This document shows, in pieces, positions 10,650 through 20,869 of a stretch of 64,000 nt of DNA. The stretch is from an uncultured Actinomycetes bacterium (GTDB taxonomy: Bacteria; Actinomycetota; Coriobacteriia; Coriobacteriales; Atopobiaceae): positions 25,584-89,583 of the forward strand of contig OMWE01000006.1 in NCBI GenBank assembly GCA_900314685.1, written 5' to 3'. Each line of letters starts with the position of its first letter. Position 1 is the first letter of the stretch. Below the pieces are notes generated by a model. It made no database searches and was not told the DNA's origin. It saw nothing but the letters and a program-made list of their open reading frames with translations. Both the position numbers and the translations under genes were made by a program.

Positions 10650-12032
10650 TTAGGCCTCGGCAGCCTCGGCAGCGGCGATCTCCTGCTCCTCAGCGTAGAG
10701 CTCAGCGTCATAGCGCTTGAAGAACGGGAAGTAGATGGCCGTAGCGACAGCGGCGCACAGGAAGGCGAGGATGATCGACTTCCAGTCCATCGTGGACAGG
10801 AAGGCGCAGACGCCGATGGGGGTGCACCAAGGAGCGTTGGCGATGATCGGGGTCACGATGCCGGTGGAGATGGCAAGGTAAGCGATGCAGGCGGTGGCCA
10901 TAGGAGCCAGGAAGAACGGGATGGCCATGTTGGGGTTGTACACGATAGGCAGACCGAAGAGGATCGGCTCGTTGATGTTGAAGAACGCAGGAGCGATCTC
11001 AGCGCGACCGATGGCCTTGAGCTGCTCGGACTTGGCCAGGAAGAACATGCAGAGGGTCAGGCCGAAGGTAGCGCCGGAACCACCGATGATAACGAAGGCG
11101 TTCTGGAACTGGCCAGCGAAGACGTTCTTGGCACCCTCGTCAACGTTCTGAGCGAAGTTGATCAGGGCGATAGGATCGGAGAAGGCACCGATGATGGAAG
11201 CGCCGTGGATGCCGACGAGCCAGAGGAGGTGAATCAGGAGCTCGATGACGATGACGCCGCCGAGGGAGCCGACCAGGTTGGTGACGAAGCCGAACGGCAC
11301 GGACAGAATCTCATAGAAGTCGTAGCCGGTCATGTTGAGGACGCCCTGGAGCACCATGGAGATGAGGGCGATGAAGGTAGCGGGGACCAGCGAGGTGAAG
11401 GAACGGGCAACGCCGTCGGGCACGACGTCCGGCAGCTTGATGACGATGTTCTTCTGGACGCAGGTCTTATAGATGGTGACGGCGAGCCAAGCGATGATGA
11501 TGGCCTGGAAGATGCCCGAGGAGCCCATGCGGCCGATGCCGGAGGCGGAGATGTCCCAGCCAGCGACCTTGAGGCCAGAGAGGGAACCGGCCTCGAGGGC
11601 GGCGTTGACGGCGTCAGCGTCGGACTCGGCCATGACGAAGTTGCCGTCGACGATGTCGAGCTGCGGCATCATCATGAAGTACATGAAGATGGTCAGCAGG
11701 ACGCCGTTGAGCGGCTTGATGTCCACGTCTTCCTCGTCGGCCCAGATGCGGGTGTACTCAAAAGAGATGCCGATCAGGAAGTAGATGGACAGGATGCTCA
11801 TAGAAGCGGAGTTTGCGATGCTGTACAGGTTGGTGATGTGGTCCAGGGAGACCGCATAGATACCCGTCAGGAACGGGAAGACCTGGGGCAGAATCGCGAT
11901 AATCAGGAACGCAGAGCCGACGATCGTGAAGGCGATCGAGCTCATGCCCGCGGCCTGAATGGCGCGGACCATCTTATAGGACGCAAACTTCTGCATGGGT
12001 CCCATAAGATTCTTTTCAATCCACTCAAACAC
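10650..12032 (-). CDS. PTS EIIC, lactose/cellobiose family (second copy)
   Basis: Membrane permease of a beta-glycoside PTS, about 460 residues, with the family motifs FFNINEPILFGLPIVYNP near residue 350 and LVGIHGASIIGAF near residue 270. The start is the GTG at 12032 (VFEWIEKNLMGPMQKF), preceded by GGAGGAGG at 7 nt; the frame extends further up without a better start. It is the last gene of an operon EIIA-EIIB-membrane protein-EIIC, so it has its own partners, unlike the first EIIC. The acidic tail EEQEIAAAEAAEA is unusually alanine/glutamate rich. It is equivalent to GmuC/CelB. Confidence 0.94.
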   Translation of the reverse strand: MFEWIEKNLMGPMQKFASYKMVRAIQAAGMSSIAFTIVGSAFLIIAILPQVFPFLTGIYAVSLDHITNLYSIANSASMSILSIYFLIGISFEYTRIWADEEDVDIKPLNGVLLTIFMYFMMMPQLDIVDGNFVMAESDADAVNAALEAGSLSGLKVAGWDISASGIGRMGSSGIFQAIIIAWLAVTIYKTCVQKNIVIKLPDVVPDGVARSFTSLVPATFIALISMVLQGVLNMTGYDFYEILSVPFGFVTNLVGSLGGVIVIELLIHLLWLVGIHGASIIGAFSDPIALINFAQNVDEGAKNVFAGQFQNAFVIIGGSGATFGLTLCMFFLAKSEQLKAIGRAEIAPAFFNINEPILFGLPIVYNPNMAIPFFLAPMATACIAYLAISTGIVTPIIANAPWCTPIGVCAFLSTMDWKSIILAFLCAAVATAIYFPFFKRYDAELYAEEQEIAAAEAAEA

Positions 12033-12098
12033 AGTGTTACCTCCTCCAGTGAAACCTGCTTGTCCGCACGGTTGGGGACGACGCCCTCCCACAGCGCA

Positions 12099-12623
12099 CT
12101 AATATTTGTACTCGCCGTCGACAACCTTGCGGTAGAGCGCGTATTGCTTGTCGGTATTGGTGCTGATGAGATAGAGCCTATAGAGCAGAAACGCGCGCAC
12201 ACCAATACCAATTGCGAGCGTGACATAGGCCGGAAGGACGTCCGCGTAGTAGAAGAAGAAAACCTCTTTGCCCGCAACCAGCGTGACGCCAGCCGCAGCG
12301 AGGTACAGCAGGATGCCGACCTCGACGCCGATCTCAGTCCACTTCAGGCGCTTGACGCCATACGTCATCATGCGGGACTGCTCGACAACGCCGACCGCGT
12401 CCGCGATGGCGCAGGCGAAGGGCAGGAGACCGGACAGACCGATGCCTTGGTCTGTGGCGCCCATCCAAAAGAGCCAGTAGAGATCGATGCACAGCACGAT
12501 GGTGCTCGTAATGCGCACGGGCAGCAGACGGGTGCCGCGGGCGCCACGCAACTGCATGTCGCGACGGCTATTGCGGGTCTTCCGCTGCTCTACTCGCTTC
12601 TCTTTGTCCTTCTTGCTTGCCAC
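12099..12623 (-). CDS. Unknown membrane protein inside the PTS operon
   Basis: 174 residues starting at GTG 12623 behind GAGAGGGA. A very basic N-terminus (about 35 residues; KKDKEKRVEQRKTRNSRRD) is followed by four or so hydrophobic stretches: TSTIVLCIDLYWLFWMG, SGLLPFACAIADAVGVV, VGILLYLAAAGVTLVAG and DVLPAYVTLAIGIGVRAFLL. No PTS domain, no known family recognised. It sits 33 nt after EIIB and 66 nt before the EIIC start, so it is made together with the transporter. It could be an accessory subunit or membrane anchor; no function is assigned. Confidence 0.75.
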   Translation of the reverse strand: MASKKDKEKRVEQRKTRNSRRDMQLRGARGTRLLPVRITSTIVLCIDLYWLFWMGATDQGIGLSGLLPFACAIADAVGVVEQSRMMTYGVKRLKWTEIGVEVGILLYLAAAGVTLVAGKEVFFFYYADVLPAYVTLAIGIGVRAFLLYRLYLISTNTDKQYALYRKVVDGEYKY

Positions 12624-12656
12624 TCGGACGTCCCTCTCAAATCAATCCGGGTAAAA

Positions 12657-12956
12657 CTACTTGCCGATGAGCTCGTCGATCTGCTTGAAGATGGCGGGGC
12701 AGTTCTGACGGCCGTAATCCTTCATCTGCATGACGCCGACGGGAATCCTGTTGCCCGTCTTCTTGACGACAGCATCCTTCTGGAAGGAGACCTGGGGGCC
12801 AAGCATGATAACATCGACGTCGATGTCAGCCTTGACCTCAGGCACGGAACGGGCCGCAATCTCCAGAGGGATGTTCTGCTCCTCGGCATACTTCTGCATC
12901 TTCTTCATCAGCATGCTGGTGGACATACCAGCGTTGCACACAAGCAGAACCTTCAT
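12657..12956 (-). CDS. PTS EIIB, lactose/cellobiose family
   Basis: Cytosolic phosphocarrier, 99 residues, that passes phosphate from EIIA to the incoming sugar. The phosphorylated cysteine is Cys8 in LLVCNAGMSTSMLMKKM, the P-loop of the family. AGGAGG lies 6 nt before the ATG. Second gene of the EIIA-EIIB-membrane protein-EIIC operon (GmuB/CelA equivalent). It could also serve the partner-less EIIC at 3866-5224. Confidence 0.95.
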   Translation of the reverse strand: MKVLLVCNAGMSTSMLMKKMQKYAEEQNIPLEIAARSVPEVKADIDVDVIMLGPQVSFQKDAVVKKTGNRIPVGVMQMKDYGRQNCPAIFKQIDELIGK

Positions 12957-12992
12957 TACTTTCCTCCTGTTTGATGGTACGTACTGGCCAAA

Positions 12993-13349
12993 CTAGGCGT
13001 TGACCTTGGCTTCGAGCTCAGCGAGCTTCTTGTAGAGCGCGATGATCTCGACTGCGAGGTCGCCAACCGCGATGGAGTCCATCAGGTGGTCCTGAGAGTG
13101 CACCAGAAGCACGTCCACGGGAATGTGGTGGCCCTGAGCCTCGGAGACCAGCAGCTTGGTCTGCGTGTTGTGCGCCTCGAGCGACGGCTCCTCGGCCTGC
13201 TTCATCAGGTCGTCAGCCTCGTCGAAGTTGCCCTCGCGAGCGGCCTTCATAGCGTTCATGTACAGGCTGCGCGCGGTGCCGGCGGTGGAGATAAGACCGA
13301 ATGCGATCTCCTCGGACTCGCTCATCTCCTCATCTTCCTCATCTGCCAT
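12993..13349 (-). CDS. PTS EIIA, lactose/cellobiose family
   Basis: Cytosolic phosphocarrier, 118 residues, all-helical trimeric family. The active histidine is in LLVHSQDHLM near residue 86, and the conserved EEIAFGLISTAGTARS opens the protein after an acidic leader (MADEEDEEMSESEE). I choose the ATG at 13349 (GGAGG at 8 nt) over an in-frame GTG at 13358, which abuts the ribosome site. First gene of the PTS operon. Confidence 0.94.
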   Translation of the reverse strand: MADEEDEEMSESEEIAFGLISTAGTARSLYMNAMKAAREGNFDEADDLMKQAEEPSLEAHNTQTKLLVSEAQGHHIPVDVLLVHSQDHLMDSIAVGDLAVEIIALYKKLAELEAKVNA

Positions 13350-13444
13350 GCGAATCACCTCCCTGGTGAAATCAGGCCTCCCGGCCTACCCTGTGATGCA
13401 AACCCGTTTTTCGTCTGCGTTACACACAGACTTTTCACGGGGCG

Positions 13445-13480
13445 TTCAACGTCCCTCCAGTATACACACACTTTTCCTTC
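13445..13480 (-). promoter_or_regulatory. Probable promoter of the PTS operon
   Basis: A good -10 box TATACT (minus strand, 13464-13459) sits in an AT-rich patch about 110 bp before the EIIA start. No convincing -35 hexamer at 16-18 bp, so an activator or extended recognition is possible. The rest of the gap 13350-13548 is AT-rich leader without other visible structure. Confidence 0.45.
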
Positions 13481-13548
13481 ACATTTCTCAGAACGAGAGA
13501 AAATTTTTCCCTGTAGCGGGCCGACTTTTTTGCATGTGTTTATGGTCC

Positions 13549-13589
13549 AAAAAAATGCCCCCGTCCGCACTATTTTTTCGGACGGGGGC
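13549..13589 (-). terminator. Rho-independent terminator of the dnaK operon
   Basis: GCCCCCGTCCG (13557-13567) and CGGACGGGGGC (13579-13589) form an 11-bp perfect stem with an A/T loop. On the minus strand it is followed by A then seven T. It lies about 90 bp after the hspR stop. Confidence 0.92.
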
Positions 13590-13679
13590 ACAGGGTGTCT
13601 TTTCCTGTAGGAATCTTACAAATGGTCTTGCAATCAAGCAGCGCCGACCACCGGGCTCGCTTGCTGCTGAGAGCCGCCG

Positions 13680-14096
13680 CTAGTCCTGCGGATCGCCGCT
13701 GGAGAGCAGGCCACGCATCAGCTGCTCGGGCGTCCCGCCGTCGTAGCGGGCCAGGGCCGTGATCTTTTCGCGCATGCGGAACTCGTGCACTTCCTCCTCG
13801 AGCTCGCGCACATGGTCGCGGAGGTCGTCGTTCTCGGCCTGGAGCTTGTCCATCCGTTCACGCATGTCGAGGATGCGCACCACGCCAGCGAGGTTGATGC
13901 CCTCGTCGGTGAGCTTGCTGATCAGGTTGAGGCGCTCGATGTCGTGCTGGGAATACAGGCGCGTGTTGCCGCGGGAACGCCCCGGGGTCACCAGGCCCTT
14001 TTGCTCGTAGACGCGCAGCGTCTGGGGGTGCATGCCCGTGAGCTCCGCCGCCACGCTAATCATGTAGAGCGGCTGGTCCTTGTCGCTACGAGGCAT
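13680..14096 (-). CDS. hspR: Heat-shock repressor HspR (MerR family)
   Basis: Represses the dnaK operon and clpB in actinobacteria, with DnaK as co-repressor in the known systems. 138 residues: MerR winged helix (about 10-80; [20 protein letters not shown], then [19 protein letters not shown]), a coiled coil (about 80-115; [20 protein letters not shown]) and a short tail. Last gene of dnaK-grpE-dnaJ-hspR; its start overlaps the dnaJ 3' end by 11 bp, a classic actinobacterial order. The matching operators at 2007 and 17936 are its likely targets. Confidence 0.95.
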   Translation of the reverse strand: MPRSDKDQPLYMISVAAELTGMHPQTLRVYEQKGLVTPGRSRGNTRLYSQHDIERLNLISKLTDEGINLAGVVRILDMRERMDKLQAENDDLRDHVRELEEEVHEFRMREKITALARYDGGTPEQLMRGLLSSGDPQD

Positions 14097-15048
14097 AGCG
14101 CTCCACGTCCTTTCGGTACTCGCGCGTGTCGGCGTCGTGCAGCGCGGCCAGCGCCTTGCGCTCGGCGTCGGTCAGGTGCGTCGGCACCTGCACTTTGACC
14201 GTCACGTAGAGGGCGCCTTGCGCGCCCTTGTTCTTGACGTCAGGAGCCCCAAGGTCGCGGAAGCGGAACGTCTTGCCGTCCTGCGTGCCCGCCGGCACCT
14301 TGAGCCGGACGACCTTGCCGCCGGGGGTCGGCACGTCGACCTGGGCGCCGAGGGCCGCCTCGTAGACGGAGACGGGCAGGTCCATGCGCACGTCGGCACC
14401 ATCGCGCTTCCAGAGCGGGTGCTCTGCCACGCGCGTCGTGATCACGAGGTCGCCGCGCTCGCCGCCGTTGACGCCGGCCTCGCCGCGGCCGCGGTAGCGG
14501 ATCTTGCCGCCGTCCACCGCGCCTGCGGGGACCTTGACCGTGAGCGTCTGGCGCTCGCCGGTCGACGGCACCGTGAAGCTCACCTTGCGCTGTGTGCCCG
14601 CAAAGGCCTCCTCGGCCGACACGCTGATCTCGAGCGTCAGGTCGCTGCCCTTGGCTGGTCGGTTGACGGGACGCCCCTGCCCACCGGCACCGCCAAAGAT
14701 GGACGAGAAGTCGAAGCCGCTGAAGGCACCGTCACCGTTGCGCATGCTGCCCAGGATGTCGTCCCAGTTCATGCCGCCGGTGTAGGTGTAGGTACGGTTG
14801 CGGCCGCCCGAGCCGCCGAAGTCGGCGCCGGGGATGCCGCCGAACATCAGCATCTGGTCGTACTCCTTGCGCTTGTCCGGGTTGGACAGCGTGTTGTACG
14901 CCTCGCTGATCTCCTTGAACTTCTGCTCGTCGCCGCCCGCATCCGGGTGGTACTTGGCCGCAAGCTTGCGGAACGCCTTGCGGATCTCCTCCTCAGAGGC
15001 GTTTTTGCTCACGCCGAGCACATCGTAAAAGTTTTTCTTGTCAGCCAT
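14086..15048 (-). CDS. dnaJ: DnaJ-family co-chaperone without zinc fingers
   Basis: J-domain protein stimulating DnaK ATPase. 320 residues: J domain (about 5-70, with HPD in [13 protein letters not shown]), a Gly-rich linker (about 75-125; [18 protein letters not shown]), then two beta-barrel substrate domains and the dimerisation end. The four CXXCXGXG repeats of type I DnaJ are absent, so this is a type II (CbpA/DnaJ2-like) protein inside the dnaK operon. The start at 15048 lies 95 bp after the grpE stop, a gap that contains a GC-rich hairpin. Confidence 0.93.
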   Translation of the reverse strand: MADKKNFYDVLGVSKNASEEEIRKAFRKLAAKYHPDAGGDEQKFKEISEAYNTLSNPDKRKEYDQMLMFGGIPGADFGGSGGRNRTYTYTGGMNWDDILGSMRNGDGAFSGFDFSSIFGGAGGQGRPVNRPAKGSDLTLEISVSAEEAFAGTQRKVSFTVPSTGERQTLTVKVPAGAVDGGKIRYRGRGEAGVNGGERGDLVITTRVAEHPLWKRDGADVRMDLPVSVYEAALGAQVDVPTPGGKVVRLKVPAGTQDGKTFRFRDLGAPDVKNKGAQGALYVTVKVQVPTHLTDAERKALAALHDADTREYRKDVERYAS

Positions 15049-15104
15049 GGCGAACCCGCCTCCCCTCTTGCCGCGCCGGGTCCGAGAGCCCGTCGCGCTG
15101 ATAT

Positions 15105-15133
15105 CGCACCGGGATGCGTGGCACCCCGGTGCG
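15105..15133. other. Intercistronic hairpin between grpE and dnaJ
   Basis: CGCACCGGG (15105-15113) and CCCGGTGCG (15125-15133), a 9-bp perfect stem with an 11-nt loop. There is no T run, so it is not a standard terminator. It could be an RNA-processing or stability element that uncouples dnaJ-hspR from dnaK-grpE levels. Confidence 0.6.
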
Positions 15134-15143
15134 CTCGTTGGTC

Positions 15144-15899
15144 TTACTTGTCTGCCTTTGCGGCCTCGCGTTTGGGGCCGCCGTAGGTCACCTGCACCAT
15201 AGCCTCGCGGATGACCTTGCCGCCCATGCGGTAGCCGCGCATGTAGACGGCCGCCACCGTCTCGTCGGGCTGCTCGGTGTCTTCCACGCGCCCGACCGCC
15301 TGGTGCTCCATCGGGTTGAAGGCCTCGCCCGCCGGGTCGATGACCTCCACGCCCTCCTTGGCCAGGATGGACAGCATCTTGTCGTGGACCGCCTGGACGC
15401 CGGCGACGAACTGGTCGAACTGGTTGTCCTCGCCGTCGGAGGCCGCGGCGCCGGAGGCATGCTCGATCGCACGCTCCATGTCATCGAGCACCGGCAGCAG
15501 GCTGGTCACGAGCTTCTCGGAGGCACGCTCTTTCTCGTCCAGACGCTCCTGGGCGGTGCGGCGGCGGTAGTTGTCCCAGTCCGCCTGCAGCCGGAGAAGA
15601 CGATCCTTCGCCTCGGCAGCCTGCTTCTTTGCGGCCTCGGCAGCGTCCTGCGCCTCGGTCAGCTGCGCCTGCAGCTCGCCTTGCCTCTTTTCGGCTTCGG
15701 CCTTGATGTCTGCCTCAGCCGCGGCCTCGCCGGCTCGTTTCGCGGCCTCGACCATGGCCTCCTCGTCGTCGGCCTCGGTCTCGATCGGCACTTTCACGTC
15801 GCTCTCCTCGGGGGTCTGGGTGCCTGCGTCCTCGGGGGTGGCCCCGGGGGCGGCCTCCTCGGTCGCCTCCGGGTCCTTCTTCACATCCGTATCGGACAT
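15144..15899 (-). CDS. grpE: Nucleotide exchange factor GrpE
   Basis: Promotes ADP release from DnaK. About 251 residues: a long acidic, low-complexity leader (about 1-60; [16 protein letters not shown]), a dimeric coiled coil (about 70-125; [20 protein letters not shown]) and the core ending in the GrpE signature ([18 protein letters not shown], then [20 protein letters not shown]). The ATG at 15899 uses AAGGGTG overlapping the dnaK stop region; an in-frame GTG at 15908 is less likely. It starts 12 nt after dnaK. Confidence 0.95.
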   Translation of the reverse strand: MSDTDVKKDPEATEEAAPGATPEDAGTQTPEESDVKVPIETEADDEEAMVEAAKRAGEAAAEADIKAEAEKRQGELQAQLTEAQDAAEAAKKQAAEAKDRLLRLQADWDNYRRRTAQERLDEKERASEKLVTSLLPVLDDMERAIEHASGAAASDGEDNQFDQFVAGVQAVHDKMLSILAKEGVEVIDPAGEAFNPMEHQAVGRVEDTEQPDETVAAVYMRGYRMGGKVIREAMVQVTYGGPKREAAKADK

Positions 15900-15910
15900 G
15901 TCAATCACCC

Positions 15911-17830
<1,920 letters not shown>

Positions 17831-17935
17831 TGTGTTTCCTCTCTTTCGCTCCCGGCCTCACGGCACTGCGCCGGGAGGGTCACACCTTTACTGCGGGTCT
17901 TTGTATTTGTTCCCCTGCGTTGGAATTCTATACAT

Positions 17936-17960
17936 AATCTAAGTCTTCACACATTAGATT
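17936..17960. promoter_or_regulatory. Predicted HspR operator/promoter of the dnaK operon
   Basis: AATCTAA (17936-17942), 11 nt, TTAGATT (17954-17960): perfect inverted repeat. On the minus strand, TATAGA (a -10-like box) follows within 6 nt, so a bound repressor would cover the -35 region. The clpB site at 2007-2031 has the same geometry. The remaining gap up to the phosphodiesterase start (18192) holds only its leader and no further structure that I could see. Confidence 0.75.
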
Positions 17961-18191
17961 TTTTGCAGTCCTCCATATAGGGGTCACAGATGCGGCGGGG
18001 CGTGTGCTGCGCGGCCACCGGTCGCCCACCATCTGCCGTGCACTCCACTGCCAACCTCTGCCCGCGCCACCCACGCTGGTCACACTGCCCGTCGCCGTGC
18101 GTACCGCCTGCGCTGCCCGTCGCCGTGCGTGCCACCGAGCGCGAGTGCGTGTATTCTGCAGGTAGTTGGCCACACCCGCAAAGGAGTACCC

Positions 18192-18779
18192 ATGAAGCTG
18201 CTGATTGCCTCCGATATCCACGGCGCCGCGCGGTGGTGCGAGCGTCTCATGCGCGCGATCGACGCGGAGCGGCCCGACCGCGTGGTGCTGCTGGGCGACC
18301 TGCTCTACCACGGCCCGCGCAACGACGTGCCCGCCGACTACGCGCCCAAGCAGGTCATCGCGATGCTTTCCGCCATCGCGCCGCAGGTCATCGCCGTGCG
18401 CGGCAACTGCGAGGCCGAGGTCGACCAGATGGTGCTCCCCTTCCCCTGCCTGGCGGACTACGCCGTGATCCTCGACGAGGCGGGCGCCCCCGTCGCGGCG
18501 GGCGGCGATGCCGGCGGCCGTCAGCTCCGCGAGCTGTTCTGCACGCACGGGCACGTCTTTGGCGCGGGGCGTGACAACTCCGTCGACAACCTGCCGCCAC
18601 TTGCCCCGGGCACTACGCTCGTGTACGGCCACACGCACATCAAGGCGTACGAGGAGAGCGCACTGCACCCGGGCGTCTGGATCTTTAACCCCGGCAGCGT
18701 GGGCATCCCCAAGGACGGCACCCACAGCTACGGCATCTACCAGGATGGACGTTTCGAGCACCGCCTGCTGGAGGAGTAG
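18192..18779 (+). CDS. YfcE-type metallophosphodiesterase
   Basis: Calcineurin-like phosphoesterase, 195 residues. Metal motifs: SDIHG (residues 8-12), GDLLYHGP (about 37), GNCEAEVD (about 77), CTHGHVFG (about 121) and YGHTHIKAYE (about 147), with the family ending FNPGSVGIPKDGTHSYGIY. E. coli YfcE and its relatives hydrolyse phosphodiesters; the physiological substrate is unknown. The ATG at 18192 has AAGGAG 5 nt upstream. It converges with the lipoprotein gene at 19175 across a 230-bp inverted-repeat element. A second, shorter paralogue-like gene lies at 36299-36787. Confidence 0.88.
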   Translation: MKLLIASDIHGAARWCERLMRAIDAERPDRVVLLGDLLYHGPRNDVPADYAPKQVIAMLSAIAPQVIAVRGNCEAEVDQMVLPFPCLADYAVILDEAGAPVAAGGDAGGRQLRELFCTHGHVFGAGRDNSVDNLPPLAPGTTLVYGHTHIKAYEESALHPGVWIFNPGSVGIPKDGTHSYGIYQDGRFEHRLLEE

Positions 18780-18930
18780 GGCTGCCGGTGACGCATCCAT
18801 CATCGCGTGCCCACGCCTGCACCGACAGAAATCCCAACCCAAGTGCTTGGCTAGGACCACGCCACCTGCGTTCATGTTGCCCGGGGCACGCACGGGCATC
18901 TGCCGGACGGCCCGCAGTGGCCCGCCTATC

Positions 18931-19160
18931 GACCCCCCATTCGAAGATATGACCCTTTTGAGTCATCCGCGGAGCAAGGCAACCTCACAAAGCCGCTGGT
19001 AGAGGAGTCATCGTCTCGGCCCGAGAAAACACGGCGCTTTTTTGTTTGTTGCAAAATATATATCCGCTGGTAGATGAACCGTAAAAGAGGCTCGCTCGGC
19101 CCACGTATCACCAAAAACCGGCTCAATGACTCAAAAGGGTCATGTCTTCGAAGAGGGGTC
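18931..19160. repeat. MITE-like element, copy A (230 bp)
   Basis: Bounded by imperfect terminal inverted repeats of about 35 bp: left GACCCCCCATTCGAAGATAT then GACCCTTTTGAGTCAT; right end is its near mirror (ATGACTCAAAAGGGTC ... CTTCGAAGAGGGGTC). A second copy lies inverted at 35539-35767. Interior blocks shared by both are CTCACAAAG, CGCTGGTAG and GAAAACACGG. It has no ORF and no transposase. It fills most of the gap 18780-19174 between convergent genes, where its ends could also act as a long hairpin. Confidence 0.8.
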
Positions 19161-19174
19161 CGGCGCAAAGCCCT

Positions 19175-19831
19175 TTACGCTTGCGTTTTGTACGAGCTCT
19201 GGACGAGGCCCAAGTACGTGTTCACGGCATCGGAGTCGGTGGCCGAGATGATGATGCCGATGAGGTTGCCGCCGTTCTTCACCAGGTACATCGCGCCGGG
19301 GTTGCCCGAGCCCAGCGTCATCGTGTAGCACTGGGACGAGACGCCGTCGATCGGCAGGTCCACCTGCGCGATATCCGTGTAGCCCATGCCCTCGAACGAG
19401 GTCACGAACTCGTCGGCGACCTTGTCGTCCAGCTCGTGGTCAAACGCGCCGTAGCTCAGCATGCCCATCATAGCCGTGGCGTCCGCGCCGTCGGAGTCGG
19501 CGTAGTAGATGCCCTGCGAGAGGCTGTCCGCCGTGCTGCCGTCGCCGCTCGAGACCTCGCGCGTGTCGATCTCGACCCAATCCTTGGGCACGCTGATGTA
19601 GCCAAAGGTCGGATTGCCGATCTGCTGGTATTTGGCCGCCTCGGCCGCCGCGGAGCCGTCCGAGCCAGCAGCCGCGCCGTTCGTCTTGCCGCAGGCGGGC
19701 AGCGCGCAGGCGCACACCGCCAGTACGAGCGCGACCAGGGGAAGAAGGACGCGCTTCTTCGCCGCCCGATGGGTGCGGGCAACCCCAGCGGGAGCGGACG
19801 CGGGGGCGACGGGACGATGCGCTCGCCTCAT
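19175..19831 (-). CDS. Putative lipoprotein, unknown function
   Basis: 218 residues. A basic leader (about 1-27) precedes a hydrophobic core VLLPLVALVLAVCACALPAC ending in a lipobox-like LPAC, so export and lipidation near Cys47 are likely. A low-complexity Ala/Ser linker follows, then a domain that reads IGNPTFGYISVPKDWVEI ... VQSSYKTQA, common in uncharacterised actinobacterial and firmicute lipoproteins. It starts 2 nt after the DedA-family gene stop, so the pair is an operon and a membrane role is plausible. Confidence 0.72.
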   Translation of the reverse strand: MRRAHRPVAPASAPAGVARTHRAAKKRVLLPLVALVLAVCACALPACGKTNGAAAGSDGSAAAEAAKYQQIGNPTFGYISVPKDWVEIDTREVSSGDGSTADSLSQGIYYADSDGADATAMMGMLSYGAFDHELDDKVADEFVTSFEGMGYTDIAQVDLPIDGVSSQCYTMTLGSGNPGAMYLVKNGGNLIGIIISATDSDAVNTYLGLVQSSYKTQA

Positions 19832-19833
19832 CG

Positions 19834-20481
19834 CTACGCCGCCTTCTTAGCCAGGCGGCTGCGGAGCAGGCCGACGACCGTCGGCACCAGCGACACGACG
19901 ATGATGGCGATGATCAGCAGCTCGAAGTGCTTCTGGACAAAGGGGATGCCACCGAAGAAATAGCCCAGCAGCGTGAAGAGCGTGGACCAGGTGATGCCGC
20001 CCAGGATGTTGAAGGCGAAGAAGTGGTGCCAGGCCATGCCGCCCATGCCCGCGAGGAAGGGCACAAAGGTGCGGATAAAGGGGAAGAAGCGCCCGAGGAA
20101 GATGGCGAGGCGGCCCCACTTGTCGAGGAAGGCCTCCGATTTGGCGATGCGCTCGGGGGTCATGGCCTTGACCTTGCCGGAGTCGATGATCTTGCGGCCG
20201 AGGAAATGGCCGATGAAGAAATTGCACTGGTCGCCGAGGATGGCCGCCGCCCACGCGACGCCCAGCAGCACAAAGATATTGAAGTCGCCTGTCGCGGCGA
20301 AGAAGCCCGAGGCAAAGAGCAGGGAGTCGCCCGGCAGGAAGGGGAAGAAGACCACGCCCGTCTCGACGAAGATGATCAGGAAGATGAACCCATAGGCCGC
20401 GACCGGGCCCATCGCGATGGCGGCGGCGATGGCACCGCGGGGGTCGTGGAGGAGGTCGGCGATGAAGTTGATGAAGGTCAT
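19834..20481 (-). CDS. DedA/SNARE-associated family membrane protein
   Basis: 215 residues, polytopic, of the DedA family, which has been linked to undecaprenyl-phosphate and lipid flipping. Family features: FVETGVVFFPFLPGDSLLF near residue 40, GDQCNFFIGHFLGRK near residue 85, and FGRFFPFIRTFVPFLAG near residue 130 (the F-x-R-F-x-P-x-x-R-T signature), followed by two terminal membrane segments. First gene of the pair with the downstream lipoprotein. The SRP RNA terminator lies just upstream. Confidence 0.92.
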   Translation of the reverse strand: MTFINFIADLLHDPRGAIAAAIAMGPVAAYGFIFLIIFVETGVVFFPFLPGDSLLFASGFFAATGDFNIFVLLGVAWAAAILGDQCNFFIGHFLGRKIIDSGKVKAMTPERIAKSEAFLDKWGRLAIFLGRFFPFIRTFVPFLAGMGGMAWHHFFAFNILGGITWSTLFTLLGYFFGGIPFVQKHFELLIIAIIVVSLVPTVVGLLRSRLAKKAA

Positions 20482-20502
20482 GCAGCTCCGATGTCCGTCT
20501 TA

Positions 20503-20537
20503 CAAAAAGACCCCGATGTCGGCGGGCGGCTTCGGGG
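20503..20537 (-). terminator. Terminator of the SRP RNA gene
   Basis: CCCCGA/TCGGGG stem (20511-20516 with 20532-20537). On the minus strand it is followed by TCTTTTTG. It lies about 15 bp beyond the mature RNA. Confidence 0.8.
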
Positions 20538-20552
20538 CGTGATGTGCGCTTG

Positions 20553-20668
20553 TGCAAGTGCGCTGCGTGGGAACGGGCGCCCGCCCGAGGCTCCTTATGG
20601 CTGCTGCCTCCCGGCCCTGACCAGGTTCGGAACAGTACGTCGCCCGAACCCACGAAGCGCGCTTGCGA
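20553..20668 (-). ncRNA. ffs: Signal recognition particle RNA, small bacterial (4.5S) type
   Basis: Scaffold RNA of the Ffh signal recognition particle. The minus strand carries the conserved apical core: GTTCCGAACC, GGTCAGG, then GGGAGGCAGCAGCCATAAGG. The ends pair: GCAAG and GCGCGCTTCGTGGG at the 5' side with CCCACGCAGCGC and CTTGC at the 3' side, giving one long hairpin of about 115 nt. A -10 box TATACT (20680-20675) lies 7 nt before the predicted 5' end. Ends are approximate by a few nt. Confidence 0.93.
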
Positions 20669-20869
20669 AGCGACAGTATACGTGATGCCCGCGCGGCGCG
20701 CGACCGCTCGCGCACATTTCCACGAAAACCCGATGAGGGTGTCCGGTCGCCTGAGTACCATGGGGGTGTGAAGAAGAACGGCGTCGGCCGGGCGAGACGC
20801 ACGGGCAGACGCACGCGCGGTAGACGTGCGCGGCTGACCGCACGGCGGCCCCGCCAGATCGGAGGAACC

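Noticed and set aside
10434..12974. Long plus-strand open frame across the PTS operon
   Set aside because: Asp/Glu/Gly-rich antisense of EIIC and EIIB; no homology pattern.
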